Positions 5,082 to 11,421 of a stretch of 11,855 nt of DNA are shown in pieces. The stretch is from an uncultured Faecalibacterium sp. Its GTDB lineage: Bacteria > Bacillota > Clostridia > Oscillospirales > Ruminococcaceae. The translations under genes and the position numbers were made by a program. The stretch is taken from NCBI GenBank assembly GCA_934561555.1, contig CAKTGQ010000041.1:1-11855 (forward strand), given 5' to 3'. The notes below the pieces were generated by a model that worked only from the letters and a program-made list of their open reading frames with translations, made no database searches and had not been told where the DNA came from. The first letter of the stretch is position 1. Each line of letters begins with the position of its first letter.

Positions 5082-6953
5082 ATGAACCACTTAGGAGATT
5101 ATGATGTCATCGTCATTGGCGCGGGCCATGCGGGCATCGAAGCCGCCCACGCAGCTGCTGTGCTGGGCGCAAAAACGGCTGTCTTTACCATGAGTCTGGA
5201 CGCCATCGGCAATATGCCCTGCAACCCCAGCATCGGCGGCACCGCCAAGGGCACGCTGGTGCGGGAGGTGGATGCGCTGGGCGGCGTGATGGGTCTGGCG
5301 GCAGACGCCACCTATCTGCAAAGCCGGATGCTGAACAAGGGCAAGGGCCCCGCCGTGCACGCACTGCGGGTGCAGACCGACCGCCGCCGCTACAACGAAT
5401 ACATGAAACACGCGCTGGAGCAGACCCCGGGTCTGGCCATCCATCAGGCCGAGGTGGTGGCGCTGGAAGTGGAGGACGGCCATGTGAAGGGCGTTGTCAC
5501 CCAGCTGCACGGCGAATACACCGCCAAGTGCGTGGTGCTTGCCACCGGTACGAACCTCGGCGGCAAAATTTTTGTGGGCGATGCGTGGTATGCTTCCGGC
5601 CCGGACGGGATGCACGCCGCCAACGCTCTGACCGACAGCCTGAAGGCCGCCGGTCTGCCGCTGCGCCGGTTCAAGACCGGCACCCCCGCCCGGGTGCACC
5701 GCCGCAGCATTGATTTTTCCAAGCTGGAATGCCAGCCCGGCGACCCGGACAGCGAATTGCAGCCCTTCAGCTTTTTGACCGATGCACCCATGCACAACAA
5801 GGTGGAATGCTGGATCGCCTACACGAACCCCGAGACCCACAAGATCATTCTGGACAACATCCAGCGCAGCCCGCTGTACGGCGGCATGATCGAGGGTGTC
5901 GGCCCGCGCTACTGCCCCTCCATCGAGGACAAGGTGGTGCGTTTCTCCGGGAAAGACCGCCACCCGCTCTTCGTAGAGCCCTGCGGCGAGAACACCGAGG
6001 AAATGTATTTACAGGGTGCCTCCAGCAGTCTGCCGGAAGATGTGCAGAACGCCTTTTACCACAGCATCAAAGGCTTTGAGCATCTGGAGATCATGCGCCC
6101 TGCCTACGCCATCGAGTACGACTGCGTAGACCCCACCAGTCTGGAAGCCACGCTGGAAAGCAAGGTGGTGCGGGGGCTGTACGGGGCAGGGCAGTTCAAC
6201 GGCACCTCCGGCTACGAGGAAGCCGCCGCGCAGGGTCTGCTGGCGGGTCTGAACGCCGCCCGCAACGCACTGGGCAAGGAGCAGCTGGTGCTGCCCCGGC
6301 ACACCAGCTATCTGGGCACGCTGGTGGACGACCTTGTCACCAAGGGCGTCATGGACCCCTACCGCATGATGACCAGCCGCAGCGAGTACCGGCTGACCCT
6401 GCGGCAGGACAACGCCGACCAGCGCCTGACCCCCATCGGCAGGGAATACGGCCTTGTGCAGGAGGATCGCTGGGCAAAGTACCAGCACACCCAGCAGATT
6501 TTGGAAGCCGAGCGCCGCCGCCTGCACGAGGCGCATCTGCGCACTGCCGACCTGCGCGCCGCCATGGAAGCCGCTGGTCTTGCTCCTGCTGCCGAGGGCG
6601 GCATTGCGGAGGAACTGCTGCGCCGCCCGGAGATCAGCTATCCGCTGGTGGCGGGCATCATCGGCTGGGGGGAGGAGATCACCCCCATGCTGGCGGAGCG
6701 GCTGGAGACCGAGATCAAGTACGCCGGTTACATCACCCGGCAGGACCGGATGATCCGGGAGGTGGCACGCCACGAAAAGACCCTCATCCCGGAGGGTTTT
6801 GAGTACGCCGCCCTGACCGGCCTGACGCTGGAAGCCCGGGAAAAGCTTGCCCGCATCCGTCCCCGCAATCTGGGGCAGGCGGGACGTATCCCCGGCGTTT
6901 CGCCCTCCGATGTGGCGCAGCTGAGCATCGCATTGGCAGCAAGGGGGAAATAA
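5082..6953 (+). CDS. mnmG: tRNA uridine-5-carboxymethylaminomethyl modification enzyme MnmG
   Basis: MnmG (GidA) is the FAD- and NADH-dependent partner of MnmE in U34 modification. The 623-aa product has the family length. It shows the FAD-binding GxGxxG motif GAGHAG at 13-18, the signature CNPSIGGTAKG with the conserved Cys47, and RYCPSIEDK with the second conserved cysteine. SRSEYRLTLRQDNAD and the C-terminal helical domain that contacts MnmE (GYITRQ, then IRPRNLGQAGRIPGVSP) follow. ATG 5082 is chosen because the family begins just before YDVIVIGAGHAG and GAGGAAA lies at 5064-5070. The open frame upstream to 4851 runs through the 230-bp repeat and is not coding. The next gene starts 1 nt after the stop. 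Confidence 0.97.
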   Translation: MNHLGDYDVIVIGAGHAGIEAAHAAAVLGAKTAVFTMSLDAIGNMPCNPSIGGTAKGTLVREVDALGGVMGLAADATYLQSRMLNKGKGPAVHALRVQTDRRRYNEYMKHALEQTPGLAIHQAEVVALEVEDGHVKGVVTQLHGEYTAKCVVLATGTNLGGKIFVGDAWYASGPDGMHAANALTDSLKAAGLPLRRFKTGTPARVHRRSIDFSKLECQPGDPDSELQPFSFLTDAPMHNKVECWIAYTNPETHKIILDNIQRSPLYGGMIEGVGPRYCPSIEDKVVRFSGKDRHPLFVEPCGENTEEMYLQGASSSLPEDVQNAFYHSIKGFEHLEIMRPAYAIEYDCVDPTSLEATLESKVVRGLYGAGQFNGTSGYEEAAAQGLLAGLNAARNALGKEQLVLPRHTSYLGTLVDDLVTKGVMDPYRMMTSRSEYRLTLRQDNADQRLTPIGREYGLVQEDRWAKYQHTQQILEAERRRLHEAHLRTADLRAAMEAAGLAPAAEGGIAEELLRRPEISYPLVAGIIGWGEEITPMLAERLETEIKYAGYITRQDRMIREVARHEKTLIPEGFEYAALTGLTLEAREKLARIRPRNLGQAGRIPGVSPSDVAQLSIALAARGK

Positions 6954-6954
6954 A

Positions 6955-7512
6955 ATGGAAGAACTGAAGCTTTACGAGGGGCGTCCTGCCGACTGCACCG
7001 GGCGGCTGGAAAAAGAGATCCGCACCTATGACCTGCTGGAAAAACTTGGTATTCAGTTTTGGCGCACCGACCACGGCTGGATGAAAGCCGATACCATGGA
7101 GGATTGCCATGTGATCGATGCCTGCCTGAATGCCACTGTCTGCAAGAACCTGTTCCTGTGCAACCGGCAGAAAACGAACTTTTATCTGCTCATGATGCCG
7201 GGGGATAAGCCCTTCAAGACCAAGGAGCTTTCCCACCAGCTGGGCATTGCACGCCTGAGCTTTGCCTCGCCGGAGGATATGGAGCAGTATCTGGACTGCA
7301 CACCCGGCTCCTCCTCCATCATGGGGCTTGCCAACGACACGGAAAACAAGGTGCAGCTGCTGATGGACGAGGATGTAAAAAAAGGGGAGTACCTTGGCTG
7401 TCACCCCTGCATCAACACCTCTTCACTCAAGATGCGCACGGCAGATGTGCTGGAAAAGTTTCTGCCCGCAGTTCACCACCAGCCCATTTTTGTGCACCTG
7501 ACCGGCGAATAA
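6955..7512 (+). CDS. YbaK/ProX-type prolyl-tRNA editing protein (PrdX-like)
   Basis: This 185-aa single-domain protein matches the free-standing INS-like editing domains that hydrolyse Ala-tRNA(Pro). Visible family segments are CKNLFLCNRQKTNFYLLMMP around 63-82 with the conserved lysine (Lys64), FKTKELSHQLG, the substrate-loop region TPGSSSIMGLAND, KVQLLMDEDV and GCHPCINTSSLKM. The Gly-x-x-x-Pro loop of ProXp-ala is here GSSSIM, so the exact specificity is less sure. It starts 1 nt after the mnmG stop with AAGGGGGAAA as ribosome site and sits 16 nt before rsmG, so it is co-transcribed with them. It has no signal peptide or membrane segment. The family call is firm; the substrate is inferred. 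Confidence 0.88.
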   Translation: MEELKLYEGRPADCTGRLEKEIRTYDLLEKLGIQFWRTDHGWMKADTMEDCHVIDACLNATVCKNLFLCNRQKTNFYLLMMPGDKPFKTKELSHQLGIARLSFASPEDMEQYLDCTPGSSSIMGLANDTENKVQLLMDEDVKKGEYLGCHPCINTSSLKMRTADVLEKFLPAVHHQPIFVHLTGE

Positions 7513-7528
7513 CAGAAAGGAAAACACT

Positions 7529-8236
7529 ATGATCGACAAACAGCGGCTGGAGGAAAAGTGTTCCACATGGAACATCACCCTCACCGGCACCCAGCTGGAC
7601 CAGCTGGACGCCTTTGCCCAGATCCTTGTAGACTACAACCAGAAGGTCAACCTGACCGCCATCACCGACCCGGAGGGCATCGAGGATAAGCACTTCCTCG
7701 ACAGCCTGCTGTTTGCCAGCCAGCCGGAGGTAGCCGGGCGCATGGTGGACGTGGGTGCCGGGGCGGGCTTTCCGGGCATCGTAACCAAGATCTTCAAGCC
7801 GGAGCTGGAACTGACCCTGATGGAGCCCACCGGCAAGCGGGTGGAGTTTTTGAAGTACGCCTGCGCCCAGCTGGGTTTGACCGGGGTGGAGTTTGCCAAG
7901 GAGCGTGCCGAGGAAGCCGCCCGCAAGGTGTGGCGGGAGCAGTTTGATCTGGCCTCTGCCCGCGCCGTGGCAGCCCTGCCCATGCTGGCAGAGTACTGCC
8001 TGCCGCTGGTAAAAGTGGGCGGCAACTTCCTTGCCATGAAGGGCGCTTCCGGGGAAGAGGAGCTGACCGCCGCCCGGGGTGCCATCAAAAAGCTGGGCGG
8101 CGAGTACCGCGAGACCCGCACCCTGCACCTGCCCGGCGGCGACACCCGCACTTTGATCCTGTGCAAAAAGATTTCGCAAACGCCGACAGCATACCCCAGA
8201 AACGGCGGTAAAATTGCAAAAAGCCCGCTGAAATAA
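7529..8236 (+). CDS. rsmG: 16S rRNA (guanine-N7) methyltransferase RsmG
   Basis: RsmG (GidB) methylates N7 of G527 (E. coli numbering) in 16S rRNA using SAM; loss gives low-level streptomycin resistance in several bacteria. The 235-aa product has NLTAI, DSLLF and the SAM-binding motif VDVGAGAGFPG followed by LMEPTGKRVEFL. SARAVAALPMLAEYCLPLVK and the basic C-terminus PTAYPRNGGKIAKSPL are also typical. ATG 7529 has AAGGAAA at 7517-7523. A parS palindrome is embedded in codons 11-16. The gene ends the mnmG operon at an intrinsic terminator. Confidence 0.96.
   Translation: MIDKQRLEEKCSTWNITLTGTQLDQLDAFAQILVDYNQKVNLTAITDPEGIEDKHFLDSLLFASQPEVAGRMVDVGAGAGFPGIVTKIFKPELELTLMEPTGKRVEFLKYACAQLGLTGVEFAKERAEEAARKVWREQFDLASARAVAALPMLAEYCLPLVKVGGNFLAMKGASGEEELTAARGAIKKLGGEYRETRTLHLPGGDTRTLILCKKISQTPTAYPRNGGKIAKSPLK
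7559..7574. promoter_or_regulatory. parS site inside rsmG
   Basis: TGTTCCACATGGAACA is a 16-bp site one base away from the perfect palindrome at 9562 and the exact reverse complement of the site at 9182. It encodes Cys-Ser-Thr-Trp-Asn of RsmG. Bacillus also has a parS inside a coding gene of this region. Confidence 0.85.
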
Positions 8237-8258
8237 CGCATAACTTGACGCAACCTGT

Positions 8259-8300
8259 AAGACCCTGCCGAACGAAATTTCTGGCGGGGTCTTTCTTTGT
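8259..8300 (+). terminator. Intrinsic terminator after rsmG
   Basis: AAGACCC-T-GCC (8259-8269) pairs with GGC-G-GGGTCTT (8283-8293), an 11-bp stem with one wobble and a 13-nt loop, followed by TTTCTTTG-like T-rich sequence. It lies 23 nt after the rsmG stop and separates it from noc. Confidence 0.85.
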
Positions 8301-8301
8301 G

Positions 8302-8310
8302 TGCTACACT
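8302..8310 (+). promoter_or_regulatory. Candidate extended -10 promoter of noc
   Basis: TG at 8302-8303 and TACACT at 8305-8310 form an extended -10. The -35 at 17-nt spacing falls in the terminator arm and is poor. Transcription would start near 8316-8318, right at the inverted repeat. Confidence 0.45.
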
Positions 8311-8318
8311 GAAGCTAA

Positions 8319-8359
8319 GCAGGTTTTCCACGATTTCCCGGAGAAATGTGGAAAACTGC
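8319..8359. promoter_or_regulatory. Operator-like inverted repeat before noc (NBS-like core, DnaA-box-like arms)
   Basis: Arms GCAG, TTTTCCAC and ATTTC (8319-8337) pair with GAAAT, GTGGAAAA and CTGC (8343-8359): 17 bp with two bulged G bases and a 5-nt loop. The centre ATTTCCCGGAGAAAT (8333-8347) is the remembered Noc-binding site ATTTCCCGGGAAAT with one extra base. The arms include TTTTCCACG and TGTGGAAAA, close to DnaA boxes. Either a protein operator or a 5' UTR hairpin is possible; Noc autoregulation is inference. Confidence 0.5.
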
Positions 8360-8384
8360 ATCGCACAAGGAAAGGGGCAGCATC

Positions 8385-9179
8385 ATGTTTGAACGCAAGA
8401 AACCGTCCGGGAAATTACTCTCTCTGCCCATCGACCAGATCCACCCGTCGCCCTTTCAGGCGCGGAAAAGCTTTGACGAGCAGGAGCTGACCGCGCTGGC
8501 GCAGAGCATCCGGGAGAACGGTCTGCTCCAGCCGGTCACGGTGCGCAGGGCGGAAGAGGGCTACGAGCTGGTGGCAGGGGAGCGGCGGCTGCGCGCCTGC
8601 CAGCTGGCAAAGATGACCACCATCCCCGCCATCCTGTGCAGTTACGCCGACGACCGCACCGCCGCGCTGGGTCTGCTGGAAAACATCCAGCGCGCCGACC
8701 TGAACCCCTTTGAGCAGGCGCAAGGGCTGCGGGACGTGATGGTGCTGTGGGACTGCACCCAAGCGGAAGCCGCCAAGCGCTTAGGCATGGCGCAGCCAAC
8801 CCTTGCCAACAAGCTGCGTCTTTTGCAGCTGACGGCAGACCAGCGGCAATTTGTGCTGGACAACAATCTTACCGAACGCCACGCCCGCGCGGTGCTGCGC
8901 CTGCCGGAGAACCGTCGCAGCGAAGCACTTATCACCATCGCCAAGCGCCGCCTGAACGCCCGCCAGACCGACAGCTATATCGAGCAGCTGCTGAACAGCC
9001 CGCCTAAGGCCGGACACCGCATCTCCATGGTGCGGGACGTGCGCATCTTTGTCAACACCATCGACCACGCCATCCGGCTGATGACCGACAACGGCGTGCC
9101 CGCCACCGCCCACCGGGAAGAGAAGGACGGCTACATCGAGTACACCGTCCGCATCCCCACCGCCGCCGCGGAGAAGTGA
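8385..9179 (+). CDS. noc: Nucleoid occlusion protein Noc (ParB family)
   Basis: Noc is a CTP-dependent ParB paralogue that binds NBS sites and blocks Z-ring assembly over the nucleoid. The 264-aa product has the ParB N-terminal CTPase motifs GERRLRA (65-71) and ENIQR (99-103) and a central helix-turn-helix (125-150). Its C-terminus (RDVRIFVNTID, then YIEYTVRIP) resembles Bacillus Noc rather than Spo0J. At the positions that separate Noc from ParB it has Gln137, Lys143, Gln148 and Arg165, against Arg157, Ser163, Asn168 and Gly185 in the ParB downstream. It lacks the N-terminal amphipathic membrane helix of Bacillus Noc. ATG 8385 is chosen for its AGGAAAGGGG site; the in-frame ATG at 8346 lies inside the inverted repeat. 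Gene order rsmG-noc-parA supports the call. Confidence 0.9.
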   Translation: MFERKKPSGKLLSLPIDQIHPSPFQARKSFDEQELTALAQSIRENGLLQPVTVRRAEEGYELVAGERRLRACQLAKMTTIPAILCSYADDRTAALGLLENIQRADLNPFEQAQGLRDVMVLWDCTQAEAAKRLGMAQPTLANKLRLLQLTADQRQFVLDNNLTERHARAVLRLPENRRSEALITIAKRRLNARQTDSYIEQLLNSPPKAGHRISMVRDVRIFVNTIDHAIRLMTDNGVPATAHREEKDGYIEYTVRIPTAAAEK

Positions 9180-9181
9180 AT

Positions 9182-9197
9182 TGTTCCATGTGGAACA
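9182..9197. promoter_or_regulatory. parS site between noc and parA
   Basis: TGTTCCATGTGGAACA starts 2 nt after the noc stop and differs by one central base from the perfect palindrome at 9562. ParB is expected to load here. Confidence 0.85.
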
Positions 9198-9212
9198 GGG
9201 GAGGGGGACGAA

Positions 9213-9263
9213 CTCCCTCAGTCAAAACCTGACGGTTTTGCCAGCTCCCTCGGAGAGGGAGCC
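9213..9263 (+). repeat. Solo half of the palindromic element
   Basis: CTCCCTCAGTC is followed by AAAACC/GGTTTT and a GCTCCCTC...GAGGGAGC hairpin. It has the same two-hairpin architecture as the other units but a different first-stem sequence. Confidence 0.7.
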
Positions 9264-9265
9264 AA

Positions 9266-9393
9266 CCCTCTCAGTCTGCTCACTGCGTTCGCAGCCAGCT
9301 TCCCCGAAGGGGGAGCTTTTGGCATCTTCCGGTCAGCACGAATAAAGCTCCCCCTTCGGGGGAGCTGGCATCGCGTAGCGATGACTGAGAGGG
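9266..9393. repeat. MITE-like palindromic element, copy 3
   Basis: Ends CCCTCTCAGTC (9266-9276) and GACTGAGAGGG (9383-9393) are exact inverted repeats, extended outward by AA/TT. The left half has an imperfect stem (CTGCTCACTG... with CGCAG) and CTTCCCC/GGGGGAG. The right half has GCTCCCCC/GGGGGAGC (9347-9365) and ATCGC/GCGAT (9370-9382). The centre includes TCTTCCGG, matching the core of the other copies. From 9394 to 9484 nothing further is recognised. Confidence 0.78.
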
Positions 9394-9484
9394 TTCGCCG
9401 TCCCCTTAGGCAAGACGGAAGGGGTAATTTCCACTTTCCCACCCCCCAAAAGTTAAAAATCCAGCTGAAAAACGCTCCAGATGG

Positions 9485-9513
9485 TTCAAAAAACAATTTG
9501 GATGTGTTATACT
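9485..9513 (+). promoter_or_regulatory. Sigma-A promoter of parA-parB
   Basis: TTCAAA (9485-9490, four of six matches) and TATACT (9508-9513) have 17-nt spacing, with TG at 9505-9506 making an extended -10. The start would be near 9519-9521, giving an 85-nt leader containing a hairpin and a parS site. Confidence 0.75.
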
Positions 9514-9524
9514 AGAAGCCAAGG

Positions 9525-9553
9525 TGCCTGCCGGACGGGGAAACCGGCGGGCA
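9525..9553 (+). promoter_or_regulatory. Leader hairpin upstream of parA
   Basis: TGCCTGCCGG (9525-9534) pairs with CCGGCGGGCA (9544-9553), 10 bp with one wobble and a 9-nt loop, in the predicted 5' UTR just before parS. There is no U-run. Function is unknown. Confidence 0.5.
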
Positions 9554-9561
9554 TGACTGCG

Positions 9562-9577
9562 TGTTCCACGTGGAACA
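9562..9577. promoter_or_regulatory. Perfect parS palindrome in the parA leader
   Basis: TGTTCCACGTGGAACA is a perfect 16-bp palindrome of the ParB consensus type, lying between the parA promoter and its Shine-Dalgarno. ParB bound here could both seed the partition complex and repress parA-parB. Confidence 0.95.
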
Positions 9578-9605
9578 AATCTTTCCCCGGGAGGAAGAAA
9601 AGCGC

Positions 9606-10439
9606 GTGGCAAAAATTGTAGCGATCGCAAACCAGAAGGGCGGAGTGGGCAAAACCACCACTGCCGTCAATCTTTCGTCCTGCGTAGCGGCACTGGGCAA
9701 AAAGGTGCTCATCGTGGACCTTGACCCGCAGGGCAACACCACCACCGGCTATGGCATCCCAAAGCGCAGCGTAGAGGCGGGCACTTATGAGGTGCTCATC
9801 GGCAAGGCAACGGCGGCGCAGGCCATCCGGCACACCGAGTACCGCACCGATGTCATCGGCTCCAACACCCGGCTGGCCGGTGCCAGTCTGGAAATGATCG
9901 ACCTGCCCGGCCGCGAAGGGCGTCTGCGCAAGGCGCTGGCTGAGGTGCAGAAGGACTACGACTTCATCTTTATCGACTGCCCGCCCAGTCTGGACCTGCT
10001 CACCCTCAACGGCCTGAGCGCCTGCGACAGTGTGCTCATCCCGGTGCAGTGCGAATACTATGCGCTGGAAGGTCTGTCGGAGCTCATCAGCACCCTCAAG
10101 ACCATCCGCAAAAAGTATAACCCGTATCTGGATATCGAGGGCGTGGTGTTCACCATGTTCTCGCTGCGGTACAACCTGACCGTGCAGGTGGTGGAGCAGG
10201 TGCAGAAGTACTTCGGCTCCAAGGTGTATAAGACCACCATCCCGCGCTCCATCCGCATTTCGGAAGCGCCCAGCTACGGCCAGCCCATCAATTTCTACGA
10301 GCCCAAGGGCAAGGGCAGCGAAGCCTACATGGACTTGGCCATCGAATTTGTCAAGCACAACCGCCCGCAGGAACCTAAGAAGTCCCGCGCAAAGGCTGCA
10401 CTCGCCGCAGAGCCGGCGAAAAACGCTCTGGAAGATTAA
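9606..10439 (+). CDS. parA: Chromosome partitioning ATPase ParA (Soj)
   Basis: ParA is a deviant Walker ATPase that binds DNA non-specifically, is stimulated by ParB and helps segregate origins. In Bacillus, Soj also controls DnaA. The 277-aa product begins MAKIVAIANQ and has the deviant Walker A KGGVGKTT (11-18), DLDPQGNTT (38-46), Walker B FIFIDCPPSL and the family segment TTIPRSIRISEAPSYGQP. The tail after about residue 255 is Lys/Ala-rich. The start is taken as GTG 9606, with GGGAGGAAG at 9589-9597. The longer frame from GTG 9561 would translate through the parS site and adds a non-conserved 15-residue leader. parB follows after 22 nt. Confidence 0.96.
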   Translation: MAKIVAIANQKGGVGKTTTAVNLSSCVAALGKKVLIVDLDPQGNTTTGYGIPKRSVEAGTYEVLIGKATAAQAIRHTEYRTDVIGSNTRLAGASLEMIDLPGREGRLRKALAEVQKDYDFIFIDCPPSLDLLTLNGLSACDSVLIPVQCEYYALEGLSELISTLKTIRKKYNPYLDIEGVVFTMFSLRYNLTVQVVEQVQKYFGSKVYKTTIPRSIRISEAPSYGQPINFYEPKGKGSEAYMDLAIEFVKHNRPQEPKKSRAKAALAAEPAKNALED

Positions 10440-10461
10440 AACAGGGGGAACAAGGTAAACA

Positions 10462-11337
10462 ATGGCAAGAGGAAAAGGAGGGCTCGGGCGCGGGCTGGAC
10501 AGTCTATTTGAGGACGCAGCACCGGTCTTTGAGTCAGAGCACGCCGCGGTGGAAACGCTGCCGCTGCGCGAGATCGAGCCGGACCCCGACCAGCCCCGCA
10601 AGACCTTTGAACAGGAGACCCTCAGTGAGCTGGCTGCCAGCATCGCCGAACACGGCTTATTGCAGCCCATCGCGGTACGGCCAAGACCCATGGGCGGTTA
10701 CAGCATCGTGGCAGGCGAGCGCCGCTGGCGCGCCTCCCGCATGGCGGGTCTTACCGAGGTGCCGGTGGTCATCAAGGATGTGTCCGACGAGCAGGCCATG
10801 GAGCTGGCGCTGGTGGAGAACCTGCAGCGCGAGGATCTGGACCCGGTGGAAGAAGCTGCCGGGATCCGGGAGCTGATGACCCGCTGCGACCTGACACAGG
10901 AGCAGGCCGCCCGCAAGCTGGGCAAGAGCCGCAGTGCACTGGCCAACAGTCTGCGTCTGCTCAACCTGCCGGAAACGGTGCTGGAACTGCTGAAGAGCGG
11001 CTTTATCAATACCGGCCACGCGAAGGTGGTGCTGGGCTTGCCCACGCCGGAATTGCAGGCCGAGGCCGCGCAGATCATCGCGGACAACCAGCTGAACGTC
11101 CGGCAGGCCGAGGCGCTTTGCAAAAAGATGGCAAAGCCCGCCAAAGAGCCCCGCGAACCCGCACCCCGCGGCACCCTGCCGGTAGAGGTGGAGGAAAGCC
11201 TGAAGCAGGTGCTGGGCAGCGAGGTGAATGTAGCCTACCACGGCGGCAAGGGCAAGCTGACGGTGCATTTTTACTCCGACGAGCAGCTGCGCGCCTTTGC
11301 AAACCTGCTGGGACAGTACCAGATGGAAACCGAATAA
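10462..11337 (+). CDS. parB: Chromosome partitioning protein ParB (Spo0J)
   Basis: ParB binds parS, loads as a CTP-dependent sliding clamp, recruits SMC and stimulates ParA. The 291-aa product has the N-terminal LGRGLDSLF motif (8-16) that contacts ParA. The CTPase motifs are GERRWRA (85-91) and ENLQRED (119-125), and the helix-turn-helix TQEQAARKLGKSRSALANSLRLL lies around 145-167. A Lys/Pro/Glu linker (221-241) precedes the dimerisation domain. Specificity positions Arg157 and Gly185 are ParB-type, not Noc-type, which agrees with the parS sites nearby. It is translated from the parA transcript; GGGGGAACAAGG precedes the ATG. Together with noc the window has two ParB-fold proteins of different specificity. 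Confidence 0.96.
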   Translation: MARGKGGLGRGLDSLFEDAAPVFESEHAAVETLPLREIEPDPDQPRKTFEQETLSELAASIAEHGLLQPIAVRPRPMGGYSIVAGERRWRASRMAGLTEVPVVIKDVSDEQAMELALVENLQREDLDPVEEAAGIRELMTRCDLTQEQAARKLGKSRSALANSLRLLNLPETVLELLKSGFINTGHAKVVLGLPTPELQAEAAQIIADNQLNVRQAEALCKKMAKPAKEPREPAPRGTLPVEVEESLKQVLGSEVNVAYHGGKGKLTVHFYSDEQLRAFANLLGQYQMETE

Positions 11338-11348
11338 TCATGCGATCC

Positions 11349-11392
11349 AAGGCGGGAACAGCCGCCTTTGAACGGCAGCGGTAAGCCGCTGC
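11349..11392 (+). promoter_or_regulatory. Two hairpins between parB and serS
   Basis: AAGGCGG/CCGCCTT (11349-11355 with 11362-11368) and GCAGCGG/CCGCTGC (11375-11381 with 11386-11392) occupy the 84-nt gap. Only TTTG follows the first, so termination would be weak. No T-box motif is seen. Confidence 0.45.
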
Positions 11393-11421
11393 AAGCCCAA
11401 TAGAGTTAAGGAGAGTCAATC

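Noticed and set aside
9578..9597. Second Noc-type site at TTTCCCCGGGAGGAA before parA
   Set aside because: Only the centre is symmetrical and the right half is simply the parA Shine-Dalgarno.
9561..9605. GTG start of parA at 9561
   Set aside because: It would place the parS site in the coding region, has no proper Shine-Dalgarno, and adds a non-conserved leader; GTG 9606 has a good ribosome site and gives the standard MAKIVAIANQ start.
9553..9621. Small leader ORF beginning ATG 9553 and overlapping the parA start
   Set aside because: Its start lies in the leader hairpin and lacks a ribosome site; the peptide has no recognisable features.
11338..11421. T-box riboswitch before serS
   Set aside because: The gap is only 84 nt and lacks the T-box sequence and specifier-loop architecture; only two short hairpins are present.
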